NCBI GenBank assembly: GCA_036346355.1
Contig: CM070581.1
Span: forward strand, 6,386,001 to 6,450,000
Length of the DNA: 64,000 bases
DNA from: Rhipidocladum racemiflorum
Taxonomy: Eukaryota; Streptophyta; Magnoliopsida; Poales; Poaceae
Reading direction: 5' to 3'
In this document: piece by piece, positions 1-10,045 of the stretch
Layout: each line of letters starts with the position of its first letter
Position numbering within the stretch: position 1 is the stretch's first letter
The notes under the pieces: model-generated
Database searches by the model: none
What the model was told of the DNA's origin: nothing
What the model saw: only the letters and a program-made list of their open reading frames with translations
Translations under genes and position numbers: made by a program

Positions 1-199
1 AGTCACTATTGCTTTGCTAACCTATAGTTGTAAATCTGCATGACAACTAAATACAGATGATTTGATTTATTTACTAGATATGTTTTGCTTGATATGTGTG
101 TTACAGAAAATTGATTTATTGTATGATTAAGGATCCTGTATTATAATTATGTATTATTCTCTTTTGAAATTTCGTTGCAACGCAAGGGCATCTTACTAG
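1..199 (+). mobile_element. Helitron 3' end (partial)
   Basis: The segment ends in a short GC-rich stem region (gcaacgcaagggca) followed by CTAG and then T at 200. This is the usual 3' signature of plant Helitrons: a hairpin about ten bases before CTRR, inserted between A and T. A complete Helitron at 54162-54409 has a very similar tail. The 5' end lies outside the window, so size and content are unknown. The rest is AT-rich with no reading frame. Confidence 0.5.
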
Positions 200-200
200 T

Positions 201-226
201 GTGTGTATATATATATATATATATTA
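201..226. repeat. GT/TA microsatellite
   Basis: Three GT units followed by about ten TA units, directly after the Helitron terminus. Confidence 0.9.
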
Positions 227-2492
227 CATGACGGACTTCCATTATCCGAATCGCAACGATAATGTATGGATAAAACTGCCATTTTCATAACCATATTTCC
301 AGGCGTTGGTTCGAAGCTATGGCTTGACTGCGGGTGCAGCACTAGCTTATCACCCGCTAGATTCTCTGAAAGAAAATCGCCACCCGCAAGATCTTGCAGC
401 CTGTACCTGTAGAGAGTATTTATGTCAGGTTAGCTTGGCTGCAATTGCAGGGCAGGTTGCTTTGCTCATTCACATATGTCGGCACACCTACTACCGAGTA
501 CTGACAGGGCCAGATGGTTAGTAATTAATCGCTAATTAACAATCTCCGTCAAAATCAGACGGCATCTCGTGTTGAAAGAAGGAGGGTTATTCCAGAATTG
601 GTTGGTGCCCTTTCTTTCAGAATTTCAACCATGCAGAAGCTGGGATCACTGGTTGGTGTCTAGAAGACTGGAGGCAGTTGAGATGTGGTCTCAAATAAAA
701 ACAAGGAGAGTAGTAGGAGTCTAGGAGATGTGCCATGGTAGCCATTTCGTTTCTTTTCTTTTAAGGTATACGCAATGATACGTCGTCATTAGTAGCTAAA
801 GATAAAATAGAGCAAAAAAATTTTGGAGAAAATTACTAGCAGCTAGCGATAGCATCGCTCCTGACGCCGGCCGCATGCTATGCTATGCATTTGTTTTCTT
901 TGATTCTATATACACAGCGCACACTTTCTTTCAATTTAACAGTAGCACGCACTTTCTAATTCGTGGATCCTTCTTTCTAGCACGTTCCCCAGGCTAACTA
1001 CTAGTAATTTTCTCCAAAAAATATATACACCCAGCCTAGATTTTAATTTTGGGGGTGATTAAACAGAAGAAAAAAAAGGTGTCGTATGCAGTATGCTACC
1101 AAATCATTCAATTTTCAGATTTTTACAGAAAATTCAGGGGATAGGTAAAGGTCCTTCTACCTAGGATTTTGAACTCGGCAGCCAAACAACGACGAAAACA
1201 ATCGAAAACTAATTGATTTTACCGATTTTTAACTGATTTTATATCGATTAACATCGAAAATCGGCACACACAACGAAAATTTAAAAATACAAAAAAAATT
1301 ATAAAAACCTGGTAAAAGCCCATAAAATCATGAAAAAATGTTAGAAATATATAAGAAATTTGGGGGAAAAAATACAAAACAAATTCGGCATGACTTTTCC
1401 TACATTTTAAGATAACGTCAAGTTGTAAAGTGCACACTTTGCAATAATAGCACAACTACGAAAAAATATAAAAATATGAAGAAAAAAATTTTGACATGAT
1501 CTTTACTGTATTTTTGACAATTTCAAGTTGTAAAGTAGGCAATTAGCAATATCTCAATAAATAACCTTTCATTTCAATACCATTCACAACTCAATCCAAC
1601 AAGCTATTACATACATTCAATTTTGCTAAAAAAAACCGCCACACAAATTTGTTTTTCAAAAAAAAAATCATGACAGGTGTCAAAAAATCTATTAATACTA
1701 ATTTTATAGAACTTTTGGAAACTTTTTTTCCATTTTTTTTTTGACTTGGAATTGAATCGCGATCAGTTCCGTTTTTTAAGCCAAACTGATACAGATTTTT
1801 GAGCGTCTTTCGTCGATATTTCAAACCTGCTCCTACCTGCTGGAGATCACCACCAGCTAGCGTGCGTCGATCGATGATCATGCGTGGAAAGCGCATCAAA
1901 TCATTCGCCCAACAATTCGGTCCGTACTTTGCTCCACGCCTTGCACCTTGCACATCCTTCTAGAACCCTAAAATAGGCTCTCTTAATTTCCTCTCGTATT
2001 ACTAAGCCATTATGCACTAGAATCTACACTCTGCAACTGCAAGCACAAAAAAAGAACACACACACATACTCGCGGTACGTAGCAGAGGATTTCCATCTGT
2101 GCAGATGAAAGGAGCCAACCACGTACGCTCTGCTCCAGCTTATAAGCTAGTTCATGCATCACCGATCCATGTATGCTGATGCATGTTTCTTCAACTCACG
2201 GTGCTGCAGAAAGTGACTGCGACCTTTTGACAGAGCATCTGCATCCATCCCTGCACTCTGTGCATACTGGCTGTAACAGTAAATACTAGTATGGCATATT
2301 GGCATATTGGCATGCATGCATGTCTGCAGCAACCCAGCCATGCTGCTAGCGACCCTGCCCCAGGGCCAGAAAGCAACCCCAAGCCGAAGATGCAGCAGGC
2401 CAGGAGAGTTCCATTAGTCATCCTCTCCAAAGGAGTACACAACCATGTCGCTCTCAGCTGCTCGGTGTCTGCAGGCCAGCTTACACTTCACT
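227..2492. other. No gene seen; AT-rich repeat-like sequence
   Basis: Short open frames here have no recognisable domain. Positions 1040-1960 are rich in A and T, with repeated phrases such as aaattcggcatgac and tcaagttgtaaagt (about 1390-1530). This looks like a decayed, unclassified repeat. The edges cannot be defined. Confidence 0.5.
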
Positions 2493-2517
2493 CAGAGAGA
2501 GAGAGAGAGAGAGAGAG
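2493..2517. repeat. GA microsatellite
   Basis: An uninterrupted GA run that ends exactly where the solo LTR at 2518 begins. GAGAG recurs just after that LTR, so part of the run may be target duplication. Confidence 0.85.
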
Positions 2518-3263
2518 TGACGACGATTAACCTAGACTATTCTACCTTCTAGCTTGCAATTTTATAAGAAAAAAAATATCCTATAAATAAAGACAAGGTT
2601 CAAGATCTATTACATAGTTACGATTTCAATTAGAGTTAAATTTAGTCACATAAAAATATTCCCGATCAATGTACAAAACTTTAAGTTAGAAATATGATAT
2701 AGTTACCTCGACCAGTCATACACATACTAGTCTGTAATGATTCATTCAACTACACTGACCAGCATATAGGTTGGACGTTGGATAATATTCACCCCGATTT
2801 GTTTGAGGTCGGGAAAGAAGTTACCTCCGTATAAAACAAAACGTGCAGAAGACGCTTTCTCTAACTAGTATGCGTATGACTTAGAAAGTTACTCTTTACA
2901 AAGAGATACCTCTTTGGTGAAAACACGTCTCTTCGGCAAGGAGACGCCTCTTTACCAAAATACATTTTTTGACGGAAAAACACCTGTTAGAAGATAACAA
3001 CTGCCATCCCTTCATCTACTATAAATAGGAGGCTCCTGCAAGGAATCAGAAGGAGGATCATATTCAAGATCAGAAGCAAGATTAAGTTTAGTGTTAGTTT
3101 TCTAGTTTTTCACTATAAGTTTGTACTTTGTAAACAGTCGTGACTCGGTAAAATACAATCCCCATTTTCTGCTCCTTCAGGTCTTTAATTTTTAGATACA
3201 ACCAATTCAAATTATATTCGTAAGTTCGATCTAGTGATCTACAGGTCTTAAACATCGACTATA
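2518..3263 (+). mobile_element. Solo LTR, same family as the gypsy LTRs at 9373 and 15616
   Basis: The start (TGACGACGATT) matches the start of the 3' LTR at 15616 (TGACGATGATT). The body follows the same order: a taaataaagac block, gttacgatttcaat, a pair of gacca..gg motifs, gaagttacctccg, a series of ~20-bp modules containing gacgcctcttt/gacacctctt, the TATA region ctataaatagg at ~3020 and a terminal gtcttaaacatcgac. No internal region follows, so it is a solo LTR. GAGAG occurs on both sides (2513-2517 and 3264-3268), but the left copy lies in a GA run, so this target duplication is weak. Confidence 0.75.
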
Positions 3264-5077
3264 GAGAGTAATGCAATGTCCATGCGGCAATGTCGTCTCT
3301 TTCCCTGCGAGTTATGCTGCAGAGTAGATGCTCTCCTGATCAAAAAAAAAAAAAAAAAAAAATTCAGAGATTTTTGGAGGACAAATGTTTTGACACTGAG
3401 AGGTGACTGTCGCCTTTGTTGGGATTCAATTCAATTGGATCGGAGTAATGCACACGCCGAAAGGCATCTTGATCGGCTTGATGCACTTGGCGACGGCGTA
3501 CCAGCCGTTGACCGGCATTACTAGTTTTAGTACTTATCGAGTGCAGTGTGGTAGCCCGTCGTCTTTGTTCTCCCTGCCAAATGATTAAGAGAAAATTTTG
3601 AAATTTTATTTTATCCCCCCGGAAAATAAGAAACAAAACTGGCGGCGTCATCCTTTAAGATTCTTTTTAGGATTAGGTGCAGTTTCGCATTTTTCAAGCT
3701 GTGCTGGTGCATCAGCCACACACATTTTCTTCACCAAGAAAGATAGATGCTTGGGGGCTTGGCCCTTGTGCACTCCCATCGAAAAAAGAAACTAAACAAT
3801 CCTAGAGGGGAATCACAATTCACAATTCACAACATGGGGAGATACTTCTACTGTTGAAGGAAATCAGCTGAAATCCTCTGCGTTCTTCGATTAAATTCGA
3901 ACGCCCTCGGAACGAACGGAGTAGATGTTGTCTTCATAAACAGCTAGCACAAAATTTGCTTCGAATTTGACCGTTCTGGCTAGCATATCAAGACCTTTGT
4001 GGAGGCAGAATTGGCGGGAAGGAAGAGATACTGCTCCCTTCTCTTCACACGTAGGACCGGAAGGTATAGCTGGCGGGAAATCTAACGAACACCCCTTACA
4101 TACGCGGGGATTCTTCTACCTAAACAATACTCTGCCACAGCATCGAATTCCATAATTTCGAAACCGCAGTGCCCGAAATGTATTCGAATTCGGTGGACCG
4201 GGAAGTTTTCATGCAATGTATGCCATCCCGACTCTCAGTTTAGCTTCGCTTGGTAAACGGGTGAAAATTAGCTGAGAGGTGCTTCTATGCTCTTCCTTTT
4301 TAAAGTTGCAAAAATATTAAAGCATGAATAAAGGGTAGATGAGGATTACTTACCCCTTCGTTTGCTTCAAATTAGCTGGATTATCATCATCCCACACGAT
4401 AGTATATACGCTGTCTCACCGGTTCAGAACAAATCTTGGATTAGCAAAGCAAGAAGGAACAGGCTAACAAACCCTGGATTAGCTTATTATTATGGTGAAT
4501 CCATGATTCAGTCAGGCATATGGTTCTTAGAAGAGGGAATGGTACAAACCTCGTCTGCAAAGCGAGACTCCCCCCGATTCTTACAAGAATTGAACCGTTT
4601 TACATGGAATTTCTGCCAAAAGCACTTCACCTTGGCACGTATGATCGATTTACCAGCGGGAAACATGATCATGGAGCGAGCTAGCTAGCTAACTAACTAG
4701 GGGTCCAAGCCTACTCCAATGCACACCACAAGATAGCACTAGGCAGGCATCTCTGCCTCCAGATCCACCTACACTGGTCCCGGGGCCCCACTCCTCAGAC
4801 AGGTTCCTCAATACGCATGTTATCTGTTTGTGTTTTTGTTCGTTACCAGTTAAGTTTCTGCAAAAAGGGGAGCTGAGCTGGGCTGGGCGCAGCCGTGCAG
4901 TGCAGGCTACAGAGATTACTAAAGTACTACTCCTTGTATCTAAGTTTACAAGATGTATTTTTCTTATAGCACGTAGATCAAGAAGATATTGAAAATAAAT
5001 AGATTACTCTTAATTAGTACTAATAAGCACTATACTCGATGTATGCAAGTAGTAGAGAATATTTATCAGGGGTATAG
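3264..5077. other. No gene seen; contains a poly-A run and a MITE piece
   Basis: The short frames have no recognisable protein. A run of about 20 A lies at 3342-3361. Positions 4271-4372 match the reverse complement of a small repeat at 57540-57680 (shared gagaggtg.ttctatgc and attaaagcatgaataaag). The rest is unassigned. Confidence 0.5.
4271..4372. repeat. Partial small MITE-like repeat
   Basis: The opening gagaggtgcttctatgc, the central attaaagcatgaataaag and the following gatta.ttaccc.ttc.tt match the reverse complement of 57540-57680. Only one end is recognisable here, so the copy is truncated or decayed. The superfamily is not clear. Confidence 0.45.
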
Positions 5078-5087
5078 AAAGAACATC
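5078..5087 (+). repeat. Target site duplication, left copy
   Basis: AAAGAACATC, identical to 8803-8812. The next base differs on the two sides (T here, A on the right), which sets the duplication at ten bases. Confidence 0.8.
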
Positions 5088-5174
5088 TGGAAAAAATCGT
5101 ATTCAATACAACTGTGTGCTCGTATTTACGAAACGATACAACATTTTCGCGAAATTACAAAAAACCCACCCTTG

Positions 5175-5283
5175 ACCGGTTCCTGGGGAACCATTGATGC
5201 ATGGCCGGTTCCCCAGGAACCATACAAGCGCATGACCGGTTCCTGGGGAACCATACATGCCTTGGCCGGTTCCCCAGGAACCA
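5175..5283. repeat. GGTTCC/GGAACC palindrome cluster, left arm
   Basis: Four units of about 37 bases alternate in orientation. Each holds ACCGGTTCCTGGGGAACC or its complement, itself an imperfect palindrome (GGTTCC-TGG-GGAACC). A further decayed unit follows to ~5345. The same cluster in inverted order lies at 8608-8716, so it is part of the long inverted repeat. The GC-rich block stands out from its AT-rich surroundings. Confidence 0.85.
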
Positions 5284-5590
5284 TTCAAGCCATCTACTGC
5301 CTCTGGGAAGGCTAAGCCATGTACTGATTCCCGAAACCGGCCAAGGCATTTTTTTCTTTTTCTAAATTTTGGGAAATTTTCGTATTTAGCACATGTTTCA
5401 ACTCGTTGTTAAACGTAAGAAATAATTAATGTGCTATACCCGATTATTTAACCATTAAAAATTATGAAGCCACTTTTGTTATTATCGAGAAAGTAAATAA
5501 CATGTATTCGTAAAAAACTTAGGGTGTACCAATTAGCTTTTGTTCGGTGAGGTCATATCGAGCCATGGCCGCAGATTAAAGTATACCGTA

Positions 5591-6222
5591 ATGCCGTAAT
5601 ATCTTTGCCATAATACCCTAAGTTTTATTGTCAACGTTAACTTTTAAGCCTTTTCGGCAAATTCAGTAAAATATCACGTTTAAATGTAATTTTTGGCACG
5701 AATCTTGCAGATTTGCTCTTCGATATATGGAGTACCATATTCGCAAAATATTTTATTTACACCTTGCTTTGCTACAAAAATATGCTGCCGCAATACACCT
5801 AAGTTTTATTGTCAACGTTAACTTTTAAGTCTTTCGGCAATACGTAAAATATCACGTTTAAATGTAATTTTTGGCACGAATCTGCAGATTTGCTCTTCGA
5901 TATATGGAGTACCATATTCGCAAAATATTTTATTTACACCTTGCTTTGCTACAAAATATCTTTTAATACCCTAAGTTTAATTGTCAACGTTAACTTTTAA
6001 GCCTTTTGGCAGCCAGTAAAATATCACGTTTAAATGTAATTTTTGGCACGAATCCGAGATGTGCTCTTCGATATATGGAGTACCATATTCAGGAAAATAT
6101 TTTATTTACACCTTGCTTTGCTACAAAAATATCTTTGCCATAATACCCCTAAGTTTTATTGTCGACGTTAACTTTTAAGCCTTTTTAAGACAGTAAAATA
6201 TCACGTTTAAATGTAATTTTAA
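5591..6222 (-). repeat. ~179-bp tandem array, left arm (about 4 copies)
   Basis: The unit runs: ccctaagttttattgtcaac, then gttaacttttaagcc, a cacgtttaaatgtaattttt block, ggcacgaat, cttcgatatatggagtacc, attttatttacaccttgc and tttgctacaaaaatat. The block around aatgtaattttt ends near 5695, 5870, 6040 and 6215. The array meets its mirror image near 6222-6230 with only a few bases of spacer. There is no reading frame of interest. Confidence 0.9.
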
Positions 6223-8290
6223 TTCGTGCCAAAAATTACATTTAAACGTGATATTTTACGCCGTCAGAAAGGCTTTAAAAGTTAACGCGACAATTAAACT
6301 TAGGGTATTGCCGCAGATATTTTTGTAGCAAAGCAAGGTGTAAATAAAATATTTTCCCAGCATTATGGTACTCCATATATCGAAGAGCAAATCTACGATA
6401 TTCGTGCCAAAAATTACATTTAAACGTGATATTTTACGTATTGCCGAAAAGGCTTAAAAGTTAACGTTGACAATAAAACTTAGGTGTATTGCGGCGATAT
6501 TTTTGTAGCAAAGCAAGGTGTAAATAAAATATTTTGCCAGAATATGGTACTCCATATATCGAAGAGCAAATCTCAGTATTAGTGCCAAAAATTACATTTA
6601 AACGTGATATTTTACGGGTCAAAAGGCTTAAAAGTTAACGTTGACAATAAAACTTAGGGGTATTACAAGAAGATATTTTTGTAGCAAAGCAAGGTGTAAA
6701 TAAAATATTTTCCCAGAATATGGTACTCCATATATCGAAGAGCAAATCTACAGTATTCGTGCCAAAAATTACATTTAAACGTGATATTTTACGTATTGCC
6801 GAAAAGGCTTAAAAGTTAACGTTGACAATAAAACTTAGGTGTATTGCGGCAGCATATTTTTGTAGCAAAGCAAGGTGTAAATAAAATATTTTGCCAGAAT
6901 ATGGTACTCCATATATCGAAGAGCAAATCTGCAGTATTCGTGCCAAAAATTACATTTAAACGTGATATTTTACGGGCTGCCGAAAAGGCTTAAAAGTTAA
7001 CGTTGACAATAAAACTTAGGGGTATTGCGGCAGCATATTTTTGTAGCAAAGCAAGGTGTAAATAAAATATTTTGCCAGAATATGGTACTCCATATATCGA
7101 AGAGCAAATCTGCGATATTCGTGCCAAAATTACATTTAAACGTGATATTTTACGTATTGGGAAAGACTTAAAAGTTAACGTTGACAATAAAACTTAGGTG
7201 TATTAATGCGACATATTTTTGTAGCAAAGCAAGGTGTAAATAAAATATTTTGCCAGAATATGGTACTCCATATATCGAAGAGCACATCTCAAAGATTCGT
7301 GCCAAAAATTACATTTAAACGTGATATTTTACGTATTTGCGAAAAAGGCTTAAAAGTTAACGTTGACAATAAAACTTAGGGTATTGCGGCAAAGATATTT
7401 TTGTAGCAAAGAAAGGTGTAAATAAAATATTTTGCCAGAATATGGTACTCCATATATCGAAGAGCACATCTGCAGGATTCGTGCCAAAAATTACATTTAA
7501 ACGTGATATTTTACTGTCGCGAAAAGGCTTAAAAGTTAACGTTGACAATTAAACTTAGGGTATTGCGGCAGATATTTTTGTAGCAAAGCAAGGTGTAAAT
7601 AAAATATTTTCCCAGAATATGGTACTCCATATATCGAAGAGCAAATCTGCGATATTTGTGCCAAAAATTACATTTAAACGTGATATTTTACGTATTGCGA
7701 AAAGGCTTAAAAGTTAACGTTGACAATAAAACTTAGGGGTATTGCGGCGGCATATTTTTGTAGCAAAGAAAGGTGTAAATAAAATATTTTGCCAGAATAT
7801 GGTACTCCATATATCGAAGAGCACATCTGCAGGATTCGTGCCAAAAATTACATTTAAACGTGATATTTTACTGGTACGAAAAGGCTTAAAAGTTAACGTT
7901 GACAATTAAACTTAGGGTATTGCGGCGGCATATTTTTGTAGCAAAGCAAGGTGTAAATAAAATATTTTGCCGAATATGGTACTCCATATATCGAAGAGCA
8001 AATCTGCGATATTCGTGCCAAAAATTACATTTAAAGCGTGATATTTTACGTATTCTTAGGAAAGACTTAAAAGTTAACGTTGACAATAAAACTTAGGTGT
8101 ATTGGCGACATATTTTTGTAGCAAAGCAAGGTGTAAATAAAATATTTTGCCGTAATATGGTACTCCATATATCGAAGAGCAAATCTGCGATATTCGTGCC
8201 AAATTACATTTAAACGTGATATTTTACGAGTGTTAAAAGGCTTAAAAGTTAACGTTGACAATAAAACTTAGGGGTATTGCGGCAGCATAT
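6223..8290 (+). repeat. ~179-bp tandem array, right arm (about 12 copies)
   Basis: Reverse-complement version of the left-arm repeat, counted by the motif gtgccaaaaattacattt. The first copy begins at ~6228 and the last near 8197, with spacing of about 175-180. Most of each unit is nearly invariant. Differences concentrate in three or four short GC-containing spots: before ttcgtgcc, after gatattttac, after gggtatt, and at ttttgccagaatatgg. Open frames of about 65 codons recur once per unit but reflect the repeat, not genes. Confidence 0.9.
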
Positions 8291-8607
8291 TACGGCATTA
8301 CGGTATACTTTAACTGCGTCATGGCTCCCGATATGACCTACCGAACAAAAGCTAATTGGTACACCCTAAGTTTTTTACGAATACATGTTATTTACTTCCT
8401 ACTTGATAATAACAAAAGTGGCTTCATAATTTTTAATGGTTAAATAATCAGGGTATAGCACATTAATTATTTCTTACGTTTAACAACGAGTTGAAACATG
8501 TGCTAAATACGAAAATTTCCCAAAATTTAGAAAAAAGAAAAAAATGCCTTGGCGGTTTAAGGAACCGTACATGGCTGGCCGATTCCCAGAACCGTAGATG
8601 GCTTGAA

Positions 8608-8716
8608 TGGTTCCTGGGGAACCGGCCAAGGCATGTATGGTTCCCCAGGAACCGGTCATGCGCTTGTATGGTTCCTGGGGAACCGGCCATGCATCAATGG
8701 TTCCCCAGGAACCGGT
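8608..8716. repeat. GGTTCC/GGAACC palindrome cluster, right arm
   Basis: Inverted copy of 5175-5283 with four near-identical units. Two more decayed units lie at 8543-8607. Confidence 0.85.
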
Positions 8717-8802
8717 CAAGGGTGGGTTTTTTGTAATTTCGCGAAAATGTTGTATCGTTTCGTAAATACGAGCACACAGTTGTATTGAATACGATTTTTT
8801 CC

Positions 8803-8812
8803 AAAGAACATC
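8803..8812 (+). repeat. Target site duplication, right copy
   Basis: AAAGAACATC, identical to 5078-5087, immediately outside the right terminus CGATTTTTTCC. Confidence 0.8.
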
Positions 8813-9299
8813 ACACTAAATTTATATTAAATTTTATATTTATGATCAAAATTATTAAAAAAAACATACGTCTACATATACAGGATGACGCTACAACCGC
8901 ACTGCTTGCGTTTGCCGAGAAGCAGAGTTCGTTGCTGCAGAAAGTTACGGCGCCACTGCATCGCATCGTCAGCGAGGAATAGGGTTTTTATTGTACTGCC
9001 TGCATCTCTCTTGTCTGCGTCGCCAAATCCCTCGTCGTCGTCTCCCTGCCTCCTGCATCTGCATCTGCATCTTGGGTGGCCCTGGGACTTGTGACAGCAA
9101 CATGGACCACCGCCATGAGAGCGCTCACGGTCACAGTTGCAGCCATCCTTCCAGATTGGCGAGAACAAGTTGCATAGCGGCAGCACGTCAGTACTCGCCT
9201 ACTCGGTAGTGTAGTAGTTAGTAACGGAAAATCACACAAATTACTCCAGTAAATAACTTTGTGTGATCTTCCATTACTAATTACTCCAGTAAATAGCAT
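8813..9299. other. No gene seen; small hairpin at 9220-9290
   Basis: Positions 8885-9200 are GC-richer than the flanks, with a short gcatct triplet run near 9055-9072, but no recognisable protein. At 9220-9290, tagtaacggaaaatcacacaaa and tttgtgtgatcttccattacta form inverted arms around a short loop. The loop sequence attactccagtaaata is repeated just outside the hairpin. Confidence 0.5.
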
Positions 9300-9372
9300 T
9301 TATGAAAGTAGTTTTGAGACAAATCTACGCATATGATTTTTAAATATCCAGTATAAAATTTTAAAAAGATAT
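9300..9372. mobile_element. Stowaway MITE, left half, split by a gypsy insertion
   Basis: The sequence from atgaaagtagttttgagaca to aaaagatat matches the central part of the Stowaway at 58138-58397 (reverse complement) and the fragment at 19380-19552. The second half resumes at 17923 (caaagttttgaaagttt and on to ggaggaag), after the whole gypsy element. The MITE was therefore present before the retrotransposon arrived. Confidence 0.65.
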
Positions 9373-10030
9373 TAACGATATACCGTATTCTATTTTGCGA
9401 GCCCACAGACCTATAAAGAAAAATAGCCCATAAATAAAGACATTGCCCAAGGCCAATTACCTGGTTACAACAGCAATCAGAGTTAAATTTAACCACGTGA
9501 AAATATACCCGACCAATATACATAATATTGATCGGATTATATGGTATGCTCTGAATTATCCCGACCTGATAGACACGCATTGGTCGGATAACCCTGACCA
9601 ACTTACAGGTCGGACGTGGGATAAGTCTACACTCCGACCTAGTCGAGATCGAGAAAGAAGTTACCTCCGCATAAGACTTACGTGCGGGAAACGTTTTTCT
9701 CTGACAGGTACAGACAACAGTTTTAAAAGTTACTCTCTATGAAGAGACGCCTTTTTATCAAAAGACACGTTGTGATAAGAAGATACCTCTTGGAGGATAA
9801 CAAACTGCCATCCCTTCGTATGCTATAAATAAGATGCTTTCGTAAGGAAAGGGGGGGGACAGAGTGTATGATTAGAAATTAGTAATAGTCTGTACTTTGT
9901 AAAAACCTGTAATTCAATAAAGAAGTAATCTCGTTTCCTACTCCTTTCAATCTTTGATTTACTTGACAAAGACAACCAAAATTACATTCATAAACTCGAT
10001 CTAAGGACCCCCGGGTCTTGAACATCGACA
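9373..10030 (+). repeat. 5' LTR of the decayed gypsy element
   Basis: It begins TAACGATATACC (TG changed to TA) and ends gtcttgaacatcgaca. A TATA-like gctataaataag lies near 9823. It aligns along its length with the 3' LTR, which has an extra run of short aagacgcctttt-type modules. It holds the intact sequence ccaatatacataatattg, the empty target for the solo LTR in the 3' copy. Confidence 0.85.
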
Positions 10031-10045
10031 ATTGGCGCTAAAGGG
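10031..10045 (+). other. Putative primer binding site
   Basis: The bases just after the 5' LTR read attggcgctaaaggg. TTGGCGC is a common start of tRNA primer sites in plant gypsy elements. The exact tRNA cannot be named. Confidence 0.4.

Larger units (their letters stand above)
5089..8802. mobile_element. Foldback Mutator-like element with long inverted arms and tandem arrays
   Basis: The left end GGAAAAAATCGTATTC is the reverse complement of the right end GAATACGATTTTTTCC. The match continues inward for about 500 bases on each side (5089-5590 and 8290-8802). The inverted symmetry then continues into a ~179-bp tandem repeat that faces one way at 5591-6222 and the other way at 6223-8290. AAAGAACATC is present at 5078-5087 and again at 8803-8812, a perfect 10-bp target duplication. 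A 9-11 bp duplication, long inverted ends and a GGAAAAA terminus are Mutator-superfamily traits. No transposase frame exists, so the element is non-autonomous. The fully foldback layout with satellite-like arms resembles foldback elements. Confidence 0.8.

Noticed and set aside
306..521. 71-codon frame near the left edge
   Set aside because: No domain, no splice context and atypical composition; likely chance.
6990..8261. Recurrent ~65-codon minus-strand frames starting MSTLTFK
   Set aside because: They repeat once per ~179-bp tandem unit and break with each short indel. They are products of the repeat, not a gene family.
5591..8290. Tandem array considered as a CRISPR-like array or centromeric satellite
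   Set aside because: The repeats are contiguous units without unique spacers, and the array sits in a transposon with inverted arms and a target duplication. The genome is plant nuclear.
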